Below are positions 43,101-53,559 of a stretch of DNA of 64,000 bases, in pieces. The stretch's first letter is position 1. Each line of letters opens with the position of its first letter. Made by a program: the position numbers and the translations under genes. The stretch is from Trachythela sp. YZ-2020 (Eukaryota; Cnidaria; Anthozoa; Malacalcyonacea; Clavulariidae). The stretch spans positions 9,151,501 to 9,215,500 of the forward strand of contig JADLSH010000393.1 in the NCBI GenBank assembly GCA_016169945.1. Reading direction: 5' to 3'. Below the pieces are notes generated by a model, which saw nothing but the letters and a program-made list of their open reading frames with translations, did not search any database and had not been told where the DNA came from.

Positions 43101-44135
43101 TGTTTTCTTAAGCTCAACTCCGTCCATTTTATAAAATGTTGTTTTGTCTATTACATTAATCGTAGCACCCGTATCTATCGTCGCGTCGAAGGAATGTTTA
43201 CATACTGTGACGCGAACCTTCGGTGTTGTGTTACTTTTTACTGCGTATAGGTAATTGTCTGAGCTTGAATCGGAATCACTGTCCGTAGGTTTAAGCGGAT
43301 TTATAGATCGTTTGCTTTCTTTTTGCTCTCGTTTCTTATAATACTGAGGCTTCGATTGTTTCGGTTTACCACGACAAACCTTCGCGAAATGGTTTTGCTT
43401 CCCGCATTTACGACAGTCTTTCCCTTTTGCTGGGCAAGTACCTTTGACTTTGTGTGGGTATGAACCTCCACAGAAATGGCATTCTTGCTTCGATTTCACT
43501 TCGTTTAGATTGTCGTATTTCGGTTCTTTCGCCTCGATATTTCGTGCCTGATATGCGCTTTGTTCATCACGCCGTCCATCAACGAGAATATCTTTCAGAA
43601 TATATGTAGGGTCTCGTAAGGCTTTCTTTCGTATTCGTGATGAAGTACCCGCCATAATGATCTGTTGTTCGATCTCGAAGTCAGCATCAGCAAAGGTGCA
43701 CGTCTGCGCCAGTGACCGTAATCGAGTATGAAACTTGTCAAGCGTTTCATTCGGTTCTTGTTTTGCTTCGCGAAATTTAAACACTTCGTATCGACGATTC
43801 TTTTGGGGCTCAAAATGTTCTTTGAGTTTTGCTTTAGCGACATCGTAGTCTTCGTCTGTCCCCGTTTCGTTTAACTGTCGAAATATCTCGCGTACTCTCG
43901 AACCTGCTTGATAGAGTAGTAAAGCACGTTTTTGCTTTTTATCTTTTATACCACTAGCGATGATAAACATTTCGAAATCTTCTATCCACGTATTCCAACG
44001 CGTTGCCAAACTGGCGCCCACTTCTGCATCGGGATTAAATTCTGGCAGGGGTTGTATTGAAACCGACTGACTATGAACGTTTATGTTGGCTTGTGCCTGT
44101 TGCGGTGCTGGATCTTCAGCCATTCTCGTCGCCAA
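40128..44135 (-). CDS. Gypsy (Mag/K02A2.6-like) Gag-Pol polyprotein, 1335 aa
   Basis: A single open frame of an LTR retrotransposon. Order: Gag (to ~215), CCHC-type zinc knuckles (C219-x2-C and C241-x2-C-x4-H-x4-C), aspartic protease D321-T-G-A, reverse transcriptase with D543 and I-A-D605-D606, RNase H (V-T-V-D752-A-S; D-H-K-P), integrase with the HHCC zinc region (H968-x3-H, C1001-x2-C1004) and catalytic core D1032 / position 1087 / E1123. The spacing of the core matches D,D(35)E, but position 1087 is Gly (codon GGC at 40877-40875) where the family has Asp. Integration by this copy's own enzyme is therefore doubtful. M5 is the alternative start. There is no envelope gene. Confidence 0.95.
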   Translation of the reverse strand: MATRMAEDPAPQQAQANINVHSQSVSIQPLPEFNPDAEVGASLATRWNTWIEDFEMFIIASGIKDKKQKRALLLYQAGSRVREIFRQLNETGTDEDYDVAKAKLKEHFEPQKNRRYEVFKFREAKQEPNETLDKFHTRLRSLAQTCTFADADFEIEQQIIMAGTSSRIRKKALRDPTYILKDILVDGRRDEQSAYQARNIEAKEPKYDNLNEVKSKQECHFCGGSYPHKVKGTCPAKGKDCRKCGKQNHFAKVCRGKPKQSKPQYYKKREQKESKRSINPLKPTDSDSDSSSDNYLYAVKSNTTPKVRVTVCKHSFDATIDTGATINVIDKTTFYKMDGVELKKTNIKAFAYNAQEPVKFQGKFEALVETRKRVAVATLYVAKTRDSGNLISATTAQELGLISLHINKVSKSEDTKIDKILSKHAKVFSGLGKLKDETVKLNIDQSQQPKAQPQRRIPYYIREKVTCALEELENDDIIERVPENQPTPWVSPIVAVPKKDGCVRICVDMRQANEAIKRVRHPIPTVEDISLELNGAKWFSKLDLSQAYHQLELDEASQYITTFSTHEGLFRYKRLNYGTNAAAEIFQYTLQQQLQGLSGVQNIADDIIVYGKTREEHDINLDKCLQRLFDRGFRLNHSKCSFLRRTLKFFGQIFSAGGTQPDPVRVKDLQDAPKPTNVHDVRSLLGMANYSSKYIPNFATITAPLRELTKKNAQFEWKEIHQKAFEQLTTALSSVQCTAYFDTQKDTYVTVDASPVGISAILSQKTKGMEDDKVISYASRALTDVEKRYSQTEKEALAIVWGAEHFHLYLYGKDFTLITDHKPHEVIYGNKRAKSSARIERWVLRLQPYSFKVVYRPGATNPADYLSRHPTQTSCKQQKMTEEYVNFIASNSVPKAMTMDEIVTATDSDRVLKGVRAAIKLNKWDYDIVKPYKAIKDELTATSKGLILRGTRIVIPQSLQNRAIDLAHESHLGLTKTKALLREKIWFPNIDKLVKSTLERCLPCQAVGKPPPPEPLAMTEMPKGPWEMVHLDFYGPLPTGEYLLVVIDRYSRFPEVEIVRSTKASTVIPKLDKTFATHGIPNNVKSGNGPPFNGDEYRRYLEELGIKPEFSTPYWPQGNAEAERFMQPLGKALKTAHIQGRPWQQELSRFLLQYRTAPHTSTGVAPSELFNRTVKGKLPVLKKRNIVNKHKQARANENTKQQYNKEYADHRRNVKTSDIHVGDCVLVRQERQNKLTSRFNTTPYTVTKRHKSKVTARSRSGHTITRNVSHFKGIHKQSESDTDTDNERTTVNNDQGHNETGDNQDRLPAVPTRRSGRERRIPERYGQPLSWTLNL

Positions 44136-44163
44136 TTTAATATCTCTGTGTTTACTTATTAGA

Positions 44164-44354
44164 GATATGTATTTAATAAAAGAATACTTTGTACAAACGC
44201 CTTTAATCTAAAGTTCAAACCTCGCTCCTCGAATGTCTCCCAAGATAAACTCCTATTCTATTTAAGTCCCTTCCATATATGGAGTTGTTTACCGAATAGC
44301 AATGTAACTATTTATAACTATATTTATAACTAAATATTAACTCTAACTATTATA
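44164..44354 (-). repeat. Gypsy 5' LTR, lacking its first bases
   Basis: 191 bp matching the 3' LTR at two-base difference. At its outer end it reads TATAATAG where the 3' LTR reads TGATATAATAG, so the terminal TG is gone. No target duplication is seen against the other side (TTCAA versus ATAGG). Next to its inner end is AAATTGGCGACGAGAATGG, a plausible primer-binding/leader region. Confidence 0.8.
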
Positions 44355-44783
44355 ATAGGTATGTAAAAAATTAGTGTAAAAATTAAAGTATCGGTATCGA
44401 TTTTGGTATCGGTATCGATCAAAATTCTTGGTATCGGCCTGGTATCGTATCGAACACAAAAAAGCTGGTATCGCCCATCCCTACCATGGTTACAGTAGTC
44501 GATTTAGTACTTCATGTTGCAATAACTTTTGGGGTGTTCGGGAGAATAATTGTTTGGTTCTAATGGCGATTGGCGAGGGGATTCTGCGTGAATGTATTTC
44601 TAGTTAATATCTGTAACACTGAGAAGCATCATACTCTTTATTTAAAACACGGTATCGCTTCATTTACATCAATGACAATGGTCTTCCAGGGAGCCGTGTT
44701 ACATAATTATTATAAAATAGGTATAAAGTACAAAAAAACTAAACTATAACTTAACTAACAATAAATTTAAAGTGAAGAATATT

Positions 44784-47722
44784 TTACAGATTATTTACAA
44801 TATTTGACAAACCCAGTTTAAATGAGCTTAGGTTTGTCTGATCTCTAACCTCAACAGGGATTTTATTCCAAAGGACGGAGCCCCTATAATGAACGCTACA
44901 TTTTCCTTTTTCAGATTTATATCTAGGAACGTGTAGGTTTTTTTCTGAATTTCTCACATTGTAAGAATGAACATTTGACGTTTTTGTAAAAATCTTTCTC
45001 AAGTACAATGGAGAAAGGTTGTTGTAGATTTTAAACAATAGCACAGAACGTTGCATATTTCTTCTGTATTCTAGTTTTTCCCAACCCAGATCATCCAGTA
45101 ATTCACTAGAGTGCTTATTCATCTCATAACTTGAGAGTGTCACTATCCTTGCAGCCCTATTTTGTAATTTTTGGAGTCTTTCAGATAGACCTTTCCCAAT
45201 GTTTCCCCATACAGGGCTGCAATAATCAAAATATGGCAAGATCAGTGCCTTGTACATATTTACTCGTGTTTGAAAAGGTATTGTTGGGCTTACACGTTTC
45301 AAAACTGCAAGTCCAGCAGAAATTTTCTTGGAAACTATGTCAATATGTTTGTTCCAGGTTAGATTTTCATCAATATGGACCCCAAGAGATTTATATGTTG
45401 TTTCTCTGATAAGGGATACATTGTTAACCTGTATTTTAAAGTCTTTTGGTACTTGGGAAATCATAAACTGACTCCCTATTATCTTGTATTTTGTTTTCCT
45501 AACATTTAAGGTTAATTTATTAGCTTTTAACCATTCATGAATCACATTGATATCATGAATCATTTGAGCATTAAGGATATTTGCATCCGCATTTGCTGAA
45601 GTCATGGTGGTATCATCAGCATACATTCTTGGTTTGGAAAACAAATTACATGAAGGGAGATCATTTATATACAGAATAAATAGTAGTGGTCCTAAAATAG
45701 AGCCTTGTGGTATTCCACAATTTAATGAACAAGCATCTGACAGCACTCCATTAACCAAGGTTTTTTGTTTTCTTTCAGTAAGATAAGATTTAAACCAATC
45801 AAGAGATTTAAATTTTACTCCATAAAGTTCTAGCTTTTTTATCATAATAGAGTGGTCCATGGTGTCAAAAGCTTTTTTAAGGTCCAGAAATATCACACCA
45901 TTTAGAAGGTTTTCATCAATATTTCTGTACCACTCATTGGTAATTTCAAGTAATGTTGTTTCAGTGGAAAACATAGGCCTGAAACCTGATTGAGATTCAG
46001 TTAAAAGATTATTTTCATTTAAATAAGCATAAAGCTGATTGAATACAATCTTTTCAATCAGTTTACTTACAATAGGAAGGACGGAGATTGGTCTATAGTT
46101 ATTAGGATCAGCCCGGTTGTCTTCTTTGAAAATTGGCAAGACTCTTGCCAGCTTCCATTTATTGGGGAAAATTCCAGTGGTGATTGATAGATTAATTATA
46201 TATGTTAATGATTGTAAGACTACTGGTGCTGCTTCCTTTAATAAGCGAGTAGATATATTATCAAGCCCAGTAGCTTTATTGTTGGACAATTTGTTGATTA
46301 AATGTAATATCACTTCACAAGAAGTTTGTTCCAAAGTAAATGTATGATTTGAAGGAGTGATATAATCTCTAAAATTAGAAGAAGTATCAGGTATCTTTGA
46401 AACTAGAGAAGGTCCAACTTCAGTGAAATGTTTGTTTAAACTTGCACTAATGCTACTAGGGGTATTATATGTAACATTTTCTATATCAAGTTTATTTATG
46501 TTGGTGGTCTTGGATTCATTTCCTATTATTTTGTTTATTCCCTTCCACGTTTTCCTGATATCACCATAGTTTTCTTTAAAATAATTGTCATAATAGTCAG
46601 TTTTTGCTGTTTTAATATCATAGTTTACTTTGTTTTTCAGGAACTTGTAGTTTTCCCAATTTGTATCAGAAGAAAATTTCAAAGCTATTTTCTTAGATTT
46701 GTCTCTTTCAAACATTTGTTTTTTTAGTTCTGGCATGATCCATGGTGAGGGTTTTCCCCGAATTCTCTTTTTCTTGCATGGTGCATGTTTATCAGCAGTG
46801 TCCAAAAACATCTGCTGCCATATGTTCCATGCTTTATCTGGATCATTTTCAATCTCTACAAGGTGCCAGGGGGCTATAGCGAGATCATTTCTGAATTTCA
46901 AAGGATAAAATCTTTTAAAACATCTAGCTTTTACTAGTTTAGGACTTGATTTTGGAATACTAATATTTCTTATTGCATATATAAGACTATGATCACTCAA
47001 TCCAATATTTGACACCCCAATATGAGAGTATTTCAGGGGATCATTCGTTAAAAACAAGTCAATTATGGAAGAAGTGTCCTTAGTAACACGAGTAGGTTGT
47101 TCAATTAATTGGCTATATTGATACATATCACAAATATCCAATAATCTTTTTTTTTATGATCTGGTGGTGAGGCTCCCACATTACAATTTAGATCACCAAT
47201 AATATTTACTTCCATATTATAAACTTCTAAATTTTCTAGAATCGTTTCAAAATTATTTATAGTATCAATTGTTGAACCTGGTGATCTATACCAAGTCCCA
47301 ACAATGAAGGGTTTGGTTTTAGGTTTTGTTACCTGAATAAAAACCATCTCAAGATTATTTTCTTTGAGATTTGTCAGACGTTTGTAGTTTATGGAACTTC
47401 TAATATAGAGTCCTACACCACCACCAAATCTGTTACGATCTTTTCTCTCAAAGTCATAGCCAGGAATATTAATTTCACCATTTGAAATAGTTTGGTCAAG
47501 ACGTGTCTCATTTACAGTTAAAATATCAATAGATTTGTCCAGCATATAAATTCTAAGTTGATCAATATGCTTATACAGACTAACCAGGTTAATGGAGGCT
47601 ATTTTAAAGCCTCTGGTATTAGGAATACCAAAGGTTGGTGTTGACGTATGATGTGATTCATACGTGGTAGGGGTGGGAGTATAAGTAATCACTGGATGAT
47701 CATGGTTAGTATTATTTCCCAC
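44784..47722 (-). pseudogene. LINE1 ORF2: APE endonuclease + reverse transcriptase, one frameshift
   Basis: The first segment (47722-47105) encodes the endonuclease: I-A-S-I-N, the catalytic V-N-E-T-R-L, G-G-G-V-G-L-Y and I-G-D-L-N-C-N. Near 47147-47155 a run of nine T (A on the coding strand) shifts the frame. The second segment (47141-44784) continues with G-L-S-D-H-S, then RT motifs V-I-F-L-D-L-K-K-A-F-D, I-P-Q-G-S-I-L-G-P, catalytic Y-A-D-D-T and the C-terminal S-V-L-W-N-K-I-P. Apart from this one slip the catalytic residues look intact, so the insertion is fairly recent; the slip could also be a sequencing error. Confidence 0.92.
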
Positions 47723-47743
47723 CCTGTTGAGGTTGACATGAGA

Positions 47744-48060
47744 TCAAGCAAACATACCTAAACAGTTAACAAAATTATTACAAATAATAATATTACCTGT
47801 CTCGTTTAAGTGTAATCCACTCTTATTTAGATTGTTACCTCTAATGTTTTTGTGTTCGATTAAATTCCAACCATTTTCTTTGCAGGATTTCTTTAGCCTC
47901 TTGCTGACCTCTTTCACAGCCTCGTTTAGGTTGTCCCTGTCAGATCTTGTAATTAGTTCCGAGATTATGACATTGGTGTTGGTCTTGTTCTCAATTTGTC
48001 TTGCAAGATCCACAATGTTGTCCGCAACCTCAGTATTTCGAAGGTCATTTGTTCCGATAT
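47744..48060 (-). pseudogene. LINE1 ORF1, C-terminal half (SGNH domain blocks III and V)
   Basis: On minus: I-G-T-N-D-L-R (block III), V-D-L-A-R-Q-I, I-S-E-L-I-T-R-S-D and S-G-L-H-L-N-E-T-G (catalytic His block V), then a stop 21 bases before ORF2. The N-terminal half lies 2.7 kb upstream, beyond the inserted LINE. Confidence 0.85.
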
Positions 48061-50733
48061 AATAATAATAATAATAAGCATTTATTTCAACACGATAAAA
48101 TTACAGCATAGCTGATGTGGTCGTGCATATACCTATAAAATATTATAAATTACTATACTACACTAGATCTAATTTTAAATTACAGATTTTTAACTAAGAT
48201 TTTAAAATGTTTTTAAAAATATTTAAGTCATGATATGTTCTCACATCATTGTCCAAAGAGTTCCACAGAGAGACAGCTTTAAATGCTATTGATTTTTTCA
48301 TAAAATCTGTCTTTGGTCTCGGCAAGGTAAATGTTAGTTTCCTTCTTAAATTATATGGTGAACTATTTTTCGTAAATAAAGAAGTTACATGTGTTGGTGC
48401 TTGTCCATAAAAACTCTTGTGAGCTAAAATGGTAAGTCTGGTTGAATACATATGTTGCAATGTGCACCAATGTGAACTTTGAAGTACTTCAATGCTAGTA
48501 GTACACCATTCAAGATTGTAAATAATCTTTGCTGCTCTTACATGCATATGTTCTAGTTCGTCGAATAATGTCTTACCACATGAACCCCAAATAAGGAGAC
48601 CATATATTACAGATGGTAGGATTACTTTAAAATAGAAGTCAGTTCTAACCTTTGTGGGAAGAAAACACAATGATCGAAGTAAATTTAGTTTTTGGGAGTA
48701 GGATTTAATGAGCTCATTTACGTGGGTCTTCCATTCCAACTCGTCATCGATCTGTACACCCAAACATCTTGTAGATTTTACATGTTTAATGTAGCAATCT
48801 CCAAGTTTGATGCCTTGTAATGGACCGTTGAATGCTCTCCGACTTAGCATCATGAATTCGGATTTACCTGGATGAGGTGTAAGACGGTTACGGCAACACC
48901 AGTCATATAGTCTTCGTAAGATGTTATTTAATAAAATAGCAACACTGTCAGGAGTGGGGCCCACCGCATATATGGTAGAGTCGTCTGCGAACATATGAAT
49001 TACTCCCTCTTCTTCTGCTACATCTGGGAGATCATTACAGAATAGCGAGAACAAGGTAGGACCGGGAACGGATCCTTGGGGTACTCCAAAATTGATTGGC
49101 ATAGAATTTGATTTGGTGCCATTCACGTATGTAACCTGAGAACGGTTGGATAAATAATCAAGAATCCAGCTCCACAAATCACCAGCAATACCAAGTCCTT
49201 GCAATTTCTGCATCAATACTTCATGTGATATTGAATCAAACGCTTTTCGGAAATCCAAAAATACAATACCAACTACTAGATTACCATCCAACGCTCTCCT
49301 CCAGTCTTCTGTCATTTTGATTAACAACATTTCGGTTGAATGACCTCGTTTATAAGCCCACTGATTTGGGTGAGATAGATCATGATCTACCGTGTGAGTA
49401 GAAATACTGGACACTGCACATGACTCCATTAACTTTCCGGGTACACATAACAAAGAAATGGGTCGGTAATTTTGCTTGTCTGTTTCGTCATCCTTTTTAT
49501 GTAAAGCGGACACATTGGCAGACTTCCATATCTTAGGAATTGCGTTACGTACAGCGCTGATTGTGAAAATCGACATCAATGATGGAATGATGGATTCACC
49601 AGCCATTTTAAGCAACTTAGGTGCAACACGGTCAGGGCCACAAGCTTTATTTGCCTTTAGCTTCTTGAGGCTGTTGGATATAGAGCCATAAGACAAATCA
49701 ATATTCATCCTAGTTGGGGTAATACTTGTAACAAGAGTGTTGTGCTCCTCGTGATATGCAGGAAGATCTCTCGCCAGTTCCTCGCCGATAGTTGAGAAAT
49801 ATGTGTTCAATATTTCAGCCTTTTTCTCATCAACTGTTTCAATTTTCCCATCAAGTCCCTTTAGACCCATTATTGGTTTAGATAATTTGCTGTTGGTAGA
49901 TTTCTTCACTAGTCTCCAATACGATTTACAATCTTTAACATCATTAAATAGATCCATATAATAATTACTTTTGGAAGATCTCACCTCTTGTGTTATTTTG
50001 TTTCGTAACTGGCGGTAAGCTGCCCAATGATCAGGATCATTGGTTTTCTTAGCCTTCAAAAGAGTCTTATAACGCAAGTTCATCGTGTGACGGATTTGAG
50101 GTGTTATCCATGGTAAGGAATGTCGTCTGACCTTAATCTGCCTAAATGGAGCATGCAGATCGCAAATATCATTAAACAAGCAAGACCACGCCCAGTAACA
50201 GTCGTCCGGGTCATCAAAGACGGAGCATGCGGACCAGGGGGCATGTTCGATGTCTCTCTTAAAATCATTACAATTGAATCTCTTGAATGTACGAGCAAAT
50301 ATAATCTTAGGAGGCGGACTTTTTACTTTGGTCATCACCGAGGCATATACCAGCATATGGTCTGTAATGCCAAGTTCAAATGTCGAATTTCTAACAAACA
50401 AATCAGGCTTACTACTTATTATAAGATCGATGAGAGTGGAAGTGGCACTAGTGACTCGGGTTGGTTGCTTATTTATGACAGTATAATTAAGTTGTTGTAA
50501 TATTCCTTGTAATTTTCTACCGGTCGTTGAATTTATCACACCTTCATCCGAGAGTGTAAAATCACAGTTGAAGTCACCCAAGAGGATGACGTTTTTATAT
50601 TTCATCAACACCTTTTCCAACATAACGTGAAAATTCTCAAAGAACGCCGATTCCGAAAGGAGGTCTATAAATGTTACCAATGATAAATGATGTAGAATTC
50701 ACTGGAACCCGAATCCAAATTCCTTCAATTTCT
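48061..50733 (-). mobile_element. Second LINE (LINE2) inserted in LINE1 ORF1
   Basis: A 5'-truncated LINE with (TAA)n tail at 48061-48077. Its tail abuts LINE1 sequence at ATATC-GGAAC, and LINE1 sequence before the insertion also ends CATATC, suggesting a short target duplication. The 5' junction carries a 37-bp tandem duplication of LINE1 sequence (50734-50807). Confidence 0.88.
48194..50680 (-). CDS. LINE2 ORF2: truncated APE + reverse transcriptase, 828 aa
   Basis: The open frame starts within the endonuclease (V-I-L-L-G-D-F-N-C-D-F; I-T-D-H-M-L-V-Y-A). It contains the RT with Y-R-P-I-S-L-L, G-I-V-F-L-D-F-R-K-A-F-D, V-P-Q-G-S-V-P-G-P and catalytic F-A-D-D-S-T, ending in the usual C-terminal A-V-S-L-W-N-S-L. 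The N-terminal half of the endonuclease is missing; sequence just upstream (G-N-I-Y-R-P-P, other frame, near 50660-50680) shows a further frameshift. It belongs to a different LINE lineage from LINE1 and is not autonomous in this form. Confidence 0.9.
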   Translation of the reverse strand: MVTFIDLLSESAFFENFHVMLEKVLMKYKNVILLGDFNCDFTLSDEGVINSTTGRKLQGILQQLNYTVINKQPTRVTSATSTLIDLIISSKPDLFVRNSTFELGITDHMLVYASVMTKVKSPPPKIIFARTFKRFNCNDFKRDIEHAPWSACSVFDDPDDCYWAWSCLFNDICDLHAPFRQIKVRRHSLPWITPQIRHTMNLRYKTLLKAKKTNDPDHWAAYRQLRNKITQEVRSSKSNYYMDLFNDVKDCKSYWRLVKKSTNSKLSKPIMGLKGLDGKIETVDEKKAEILNTYFSTIGEELARDLPAYHEEHNTLVTSITPTRMNIDLSYGSISNSLKKLKANKACGPDRVAPKLLKMAGESIIPSLMSIFTISAVRNAIPKIWKSANVSALHKKDDETDKQNYRPISLLCVPGKLMESCAVSSISTHTVDHDLSHPNQWAYKRGHSTEMLLIKMTEDWRRALDGNLVVGIVFLDFRKAFDSISHEVLMQKLQGLGIAGDLWSWILDYLSNRSQVTYVNGTKSNSMPINFGVPQGSVPGPTLFSLFCNDLPDVAEEEGVIHMFADDSTIYAVGPTPDSVAILLNNILRRLYDWCCRNRLTPHPGKSEFMMLSRRAFNGPLQGIKLGDCYIKHVKSTRCLGVQIDDELEWKTHVNELIKSYSQKLNLLRSLCFLPTKVRTDFYFKVILPSVIYGLLIWGSCGKTLFDELEHMHVRAAKIIYNLEWCTTSIEVLQSSHWCTLQHMYSTRLTILAHKSFYGQAPTHVTSLFTKNSSPYNLRRKLTFTLPRPKTDFMKKSIAFKAVSLWNSLDNDVRTYHDLNIFKNILKS

Positions 50734-50807
50734 GAAGTCTCCAGGGACTTGGAGAACCACTTGTTCTGGTGAAGCCTCCAGGGATATGGAGAACCACTTG
50801 TTCTGGT
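50734..50807. repeat. 37-bp tandem duplication at the LINE2 5' junction
   Basis: Two head-to-tail copies starting GAAGYCTCCAGGGA and ending ACCACTTGTTCTGGT, differing at about three sites. The second copy is native LINE1 ORF1 sequence. Confidence 0.85.
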
Positions 50808-51079
50808 GCTCTCTCTATAGTTGGTTTCAGGTAGTGCTTCATATCAGATGTATTGGCACCTGAAAATGATTTTACCACAACCTTACCTTTAACTCTTTTG
50901 CCAATGTTCCAGCCTTGAACTTTTTTAATCATGGAGTCTCCAATGATAACAGTTGTTGGTACTTGGGTGGTAGATCCAGAAGGACTGGTTTGGTTTTGCT
51001 TCTTCGCAAATTCAGTAGGACTGGATTGTGGTGATTTCATCTTTTTGTCAACAATTTTTATGCACCCATAGTCATGCAA
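50783..51079 (-). pseudogene. LINE1 ORF1, N-terminal half (SGNH block I)
   Basis: On minus the frame begins M-H-D-Y-G-C-I-K and includes I-I-G-D-S-M-I-K (block I with nucleophilic Ser) and V-V-V-K-S-F-S-G-A, ending in V-V-L-H-I, where the inserted LINE2 breaks it. In CR1-type ORF1 proteins this esterase-like domain accompanies RNA binding; no zinc finger or coiled coil is visible in this remnant. Confidence 0.85.
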
Positions 51080-51099
51080 TAAAAATTAAAGCACCTTAC

Positions 51100-52490
51100 T
51101 GTGTTAAATGCCTCATGTGTTATGGACAATCAATATGAAGATTTGCAAAAATTTAAGTTTGTTTTAACTGCTTCATTGACAAGTTAATCTTAGCTATGTT
51201 CGAGGGAAGTAGTTTTAATAGTACGTAAAGGATACTTTAAATTGAAACCTTACAGCAGTGGCTGTATTCTGATTACCGTACTGGATTATTAGAGAGCTGA
51301 GACATTAAAACGGCACCGTCGAATATCAACCGCCAAAGCATGATGACTTTGAGCGCTTGTATCTTTGGCGCCCCTCACCCAAAACGGACGAAAATACCAC
51401 CACATCGATTCAGCAAACACACCTGTTCTTGGCTAATGCCAAACAAATCGCTAAACACATTGTTTTACAGATCTCCGTGAGTTTTAACACCTTTGTAATC
51501 TGATATTTATTATATCGTAAACTAATTATATATTCAGTACCTTTGGTCGATTATAACTTCTGTTTTAATCTTCGCTAATACACCGTTTTATAGAGCTTTA
51601 AAAACAGTACATACTGACCAACTTTCAAAGAAAAACAATAACGGCGAAATTTGAAATGTAGCGTACGGGTCAAACCGGATTTTCAGACAAAAACAACCGG
51701 AAAAGGCCAAAAGACAAACAAAGACTGTTGCTATGGTTTTTAAAGTGGCCGGAATGAATTCCCCAGGGTACAATACCCTATATAAGATCTTTTTGTCGGG
51801 ACTGAAGCGCGTGGGCAAACCATATAATTATATAGTCAAACTACGGCAAGCGCGTGCATGCTGGAAAATAGCCGATAAATAAAAAAAAATTCAAAATAAA
51901 TATTTCTATTCGCCGTATCGCAGCCAAGTTTTACAGAATAAAGACACAGATAAAAAGCTAAATTTCGACCATTAGAAGTCTGTGGAGATATTAAAGATAT
52001 TAAAAGATATTAAAGATTGTTTGAGTTGAACTGAAGTATGACTGGAGGTATGTTTGGGATTAAACTTTTAGTATTTTTGATTCGGTAATGTTTAGTCGGC
52101 AAAATAGCCCACTGTTAAAAAGCTTATTTTGTAAGGATTCCAATATTAATGGTGTTAATTTCATTGCCAGGGGGTAAATATTTTGCAAAGGAGATCGTCC
52201 TCAAAGTGCTCTTGCGACAACTTGCGACAACATAATTAAAATGCGACCGACCAGAAAGAGTTAAAGCTTGGAGTTCTGCATTTCACTTCACAGCTTTAGG
52301 GCCTGTTCATGTGAGCCGGACTGGTCCGCTTTGGGCCATTCCATTTAATACCACCCCTATGGACGAGATGTCACATTTATATACCCTTAAGAAATCTTAT
52401 ATTTGCCGGGACCCCTCAGAAATCGGCAATTTTGTGCTAGTCCCTCGGAATTTTCTATAGAAATTGCAAGAACCCCTCAGAAATTACTAT
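51100..52490. other. No gene recognised
   Basis: Between the LINE complex and a tandem array I find only short frames (for example 51588-51818 on minus) with no recognisable family, and no clear repeat. Confidence 0.45.
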
Positions 52491-52510
52491 GGACGGTATG
52501 AGAAATTCCT

Positions 52511-52660
52511 GAACCCCTCAGAAATTTGAGAAATATTTTTGCAACCCCTCAGAAATTCGAGAAATATTTTCGCAACCCCTCAGAAATTCGAGAAATATTT
52601 TCGCAACCCCTCAGAAATTCGAGAAATATTTTCGCAACCCATCAGAAATTTAAGAAATTG
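52511..52660. repeat. 31-bp tandem repeat
   Basis: About five units of the type CAACCCCTCAGAAATTCGAG plus AAATATTTTCG. Upstream (52400-52510) more diverged pieces with CCCTCAGAAAT extend the array. Confidence 0.9.
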
Positions 52661-53559
52661 GTCTATAAATGCAAGAATTATTTATTATTTAGCATACAGT
52701 TAAATACTGAAAGGCCTCTGCTCGCAGGGTCAACGTTGATACAGCTAATTATCGATTACCGGATAATTTTTCCTTGAACCGGTAGAGCAAGTCAACGGCT
52801 GAATAATAATATAATATTGATTGTCAAACAACGGATATACCAAAAAGACATATTTTCATAGTTTCTGAATTCAGCTGCTTTATTATTTATACACACAACT
52901 ATTAAACAGACATTTCAAATTTGACCCGTATGTATTAACCTTATGTAAAATGCCTTAGGTAAAATATTTCAGGTATGATATTTGATCATAGTTATTTCCT
53001 GGTACTTAAGATTTTAGCTAGATATAGTATACAGTCAGCACAGAAGGTTCTCATTAATCAAATACGATGAGTTAGAATGCAATTTCACATTATTGAAAAA
53101 TAGATCATATACCTACCTTGTTTTATTAACGCTTATTTAAGTAAGCTAAGGAAAAGCGCATTTTGGATAGCTAGACGCGCAGGAACGATCTCGGGCATAC
53201 CTCATACAGAAAGCACTCATCTTGAAACCAAAGAAAAACGCGTTCGATATTTTCAGGTAAAGAAATATGGCCATGTCACTAGCAACCAAGAAATATTGAA
53301 ACATTTTGTTAACTAGAGATGCTATTCTAGTGCTAATTATCTATCAACACCATATTTCACAGTCACGACTCACGAGATTTAAAACTACAGTGTCCTTTAT
53401 ATTTAGTTTCTTTCTTTTAAGAGAGCTTCACAACAATTATAAAATATCCCTCTCAATTCGACCAATATATATAATTTATGTGGCCCGTCTTTGAATATAA
53501 TTTGAACATTCACGTGCATGAAAGAGTTTGTACAATATATTACTTTTGTACCGGTTTGT

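Larger units (their letters stand above)
38419..44483. mobile_element. Composite insertion bracketed by hAT-like ends and an 8-bp duplication
   Basis: CCATGGTT at 38411-38418 is repeated at 44484-44491. Between them the sequence starts TAGGGAT and ends ATCCCTA; the right end reads TAGGGATGGGCGATACCAGC in reverse complement, a typical hAT terminus. The right arm (44355-44483) holds repeated GGTATCGGTATCGAT. Most of the interior is later insertions: a LINE fragment directly behind the left seven bases, then a Gypsy element. Confidence 0.7.
44625..51079 (-). mobile_element. CR1/L2-like LINE (LINE1), interrupted by a second LINE
   Basis: Minus-strand element with two ORFs: ORF1 with an SGNH-hydrolase domain (51079 to about 50783, then 48060-47744) and ORF2 with APE endonuclease and RT (47722-44784). 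The 3' UTR ends near 44625-44640 in an A-rich tail. A second LINE occupies 48061 to about 50733 within ORF1. The 5' end of the element is probably truncated near 51.1 kb. Confidence 0.88.

Noticed and set aside
38675..50680. Treating the LINE reverse transcriptases as host genes
   Set aside because: Truncated 5' ends, simple-repeat tails, nesting and frameshifts show they are retrotransposon copies.
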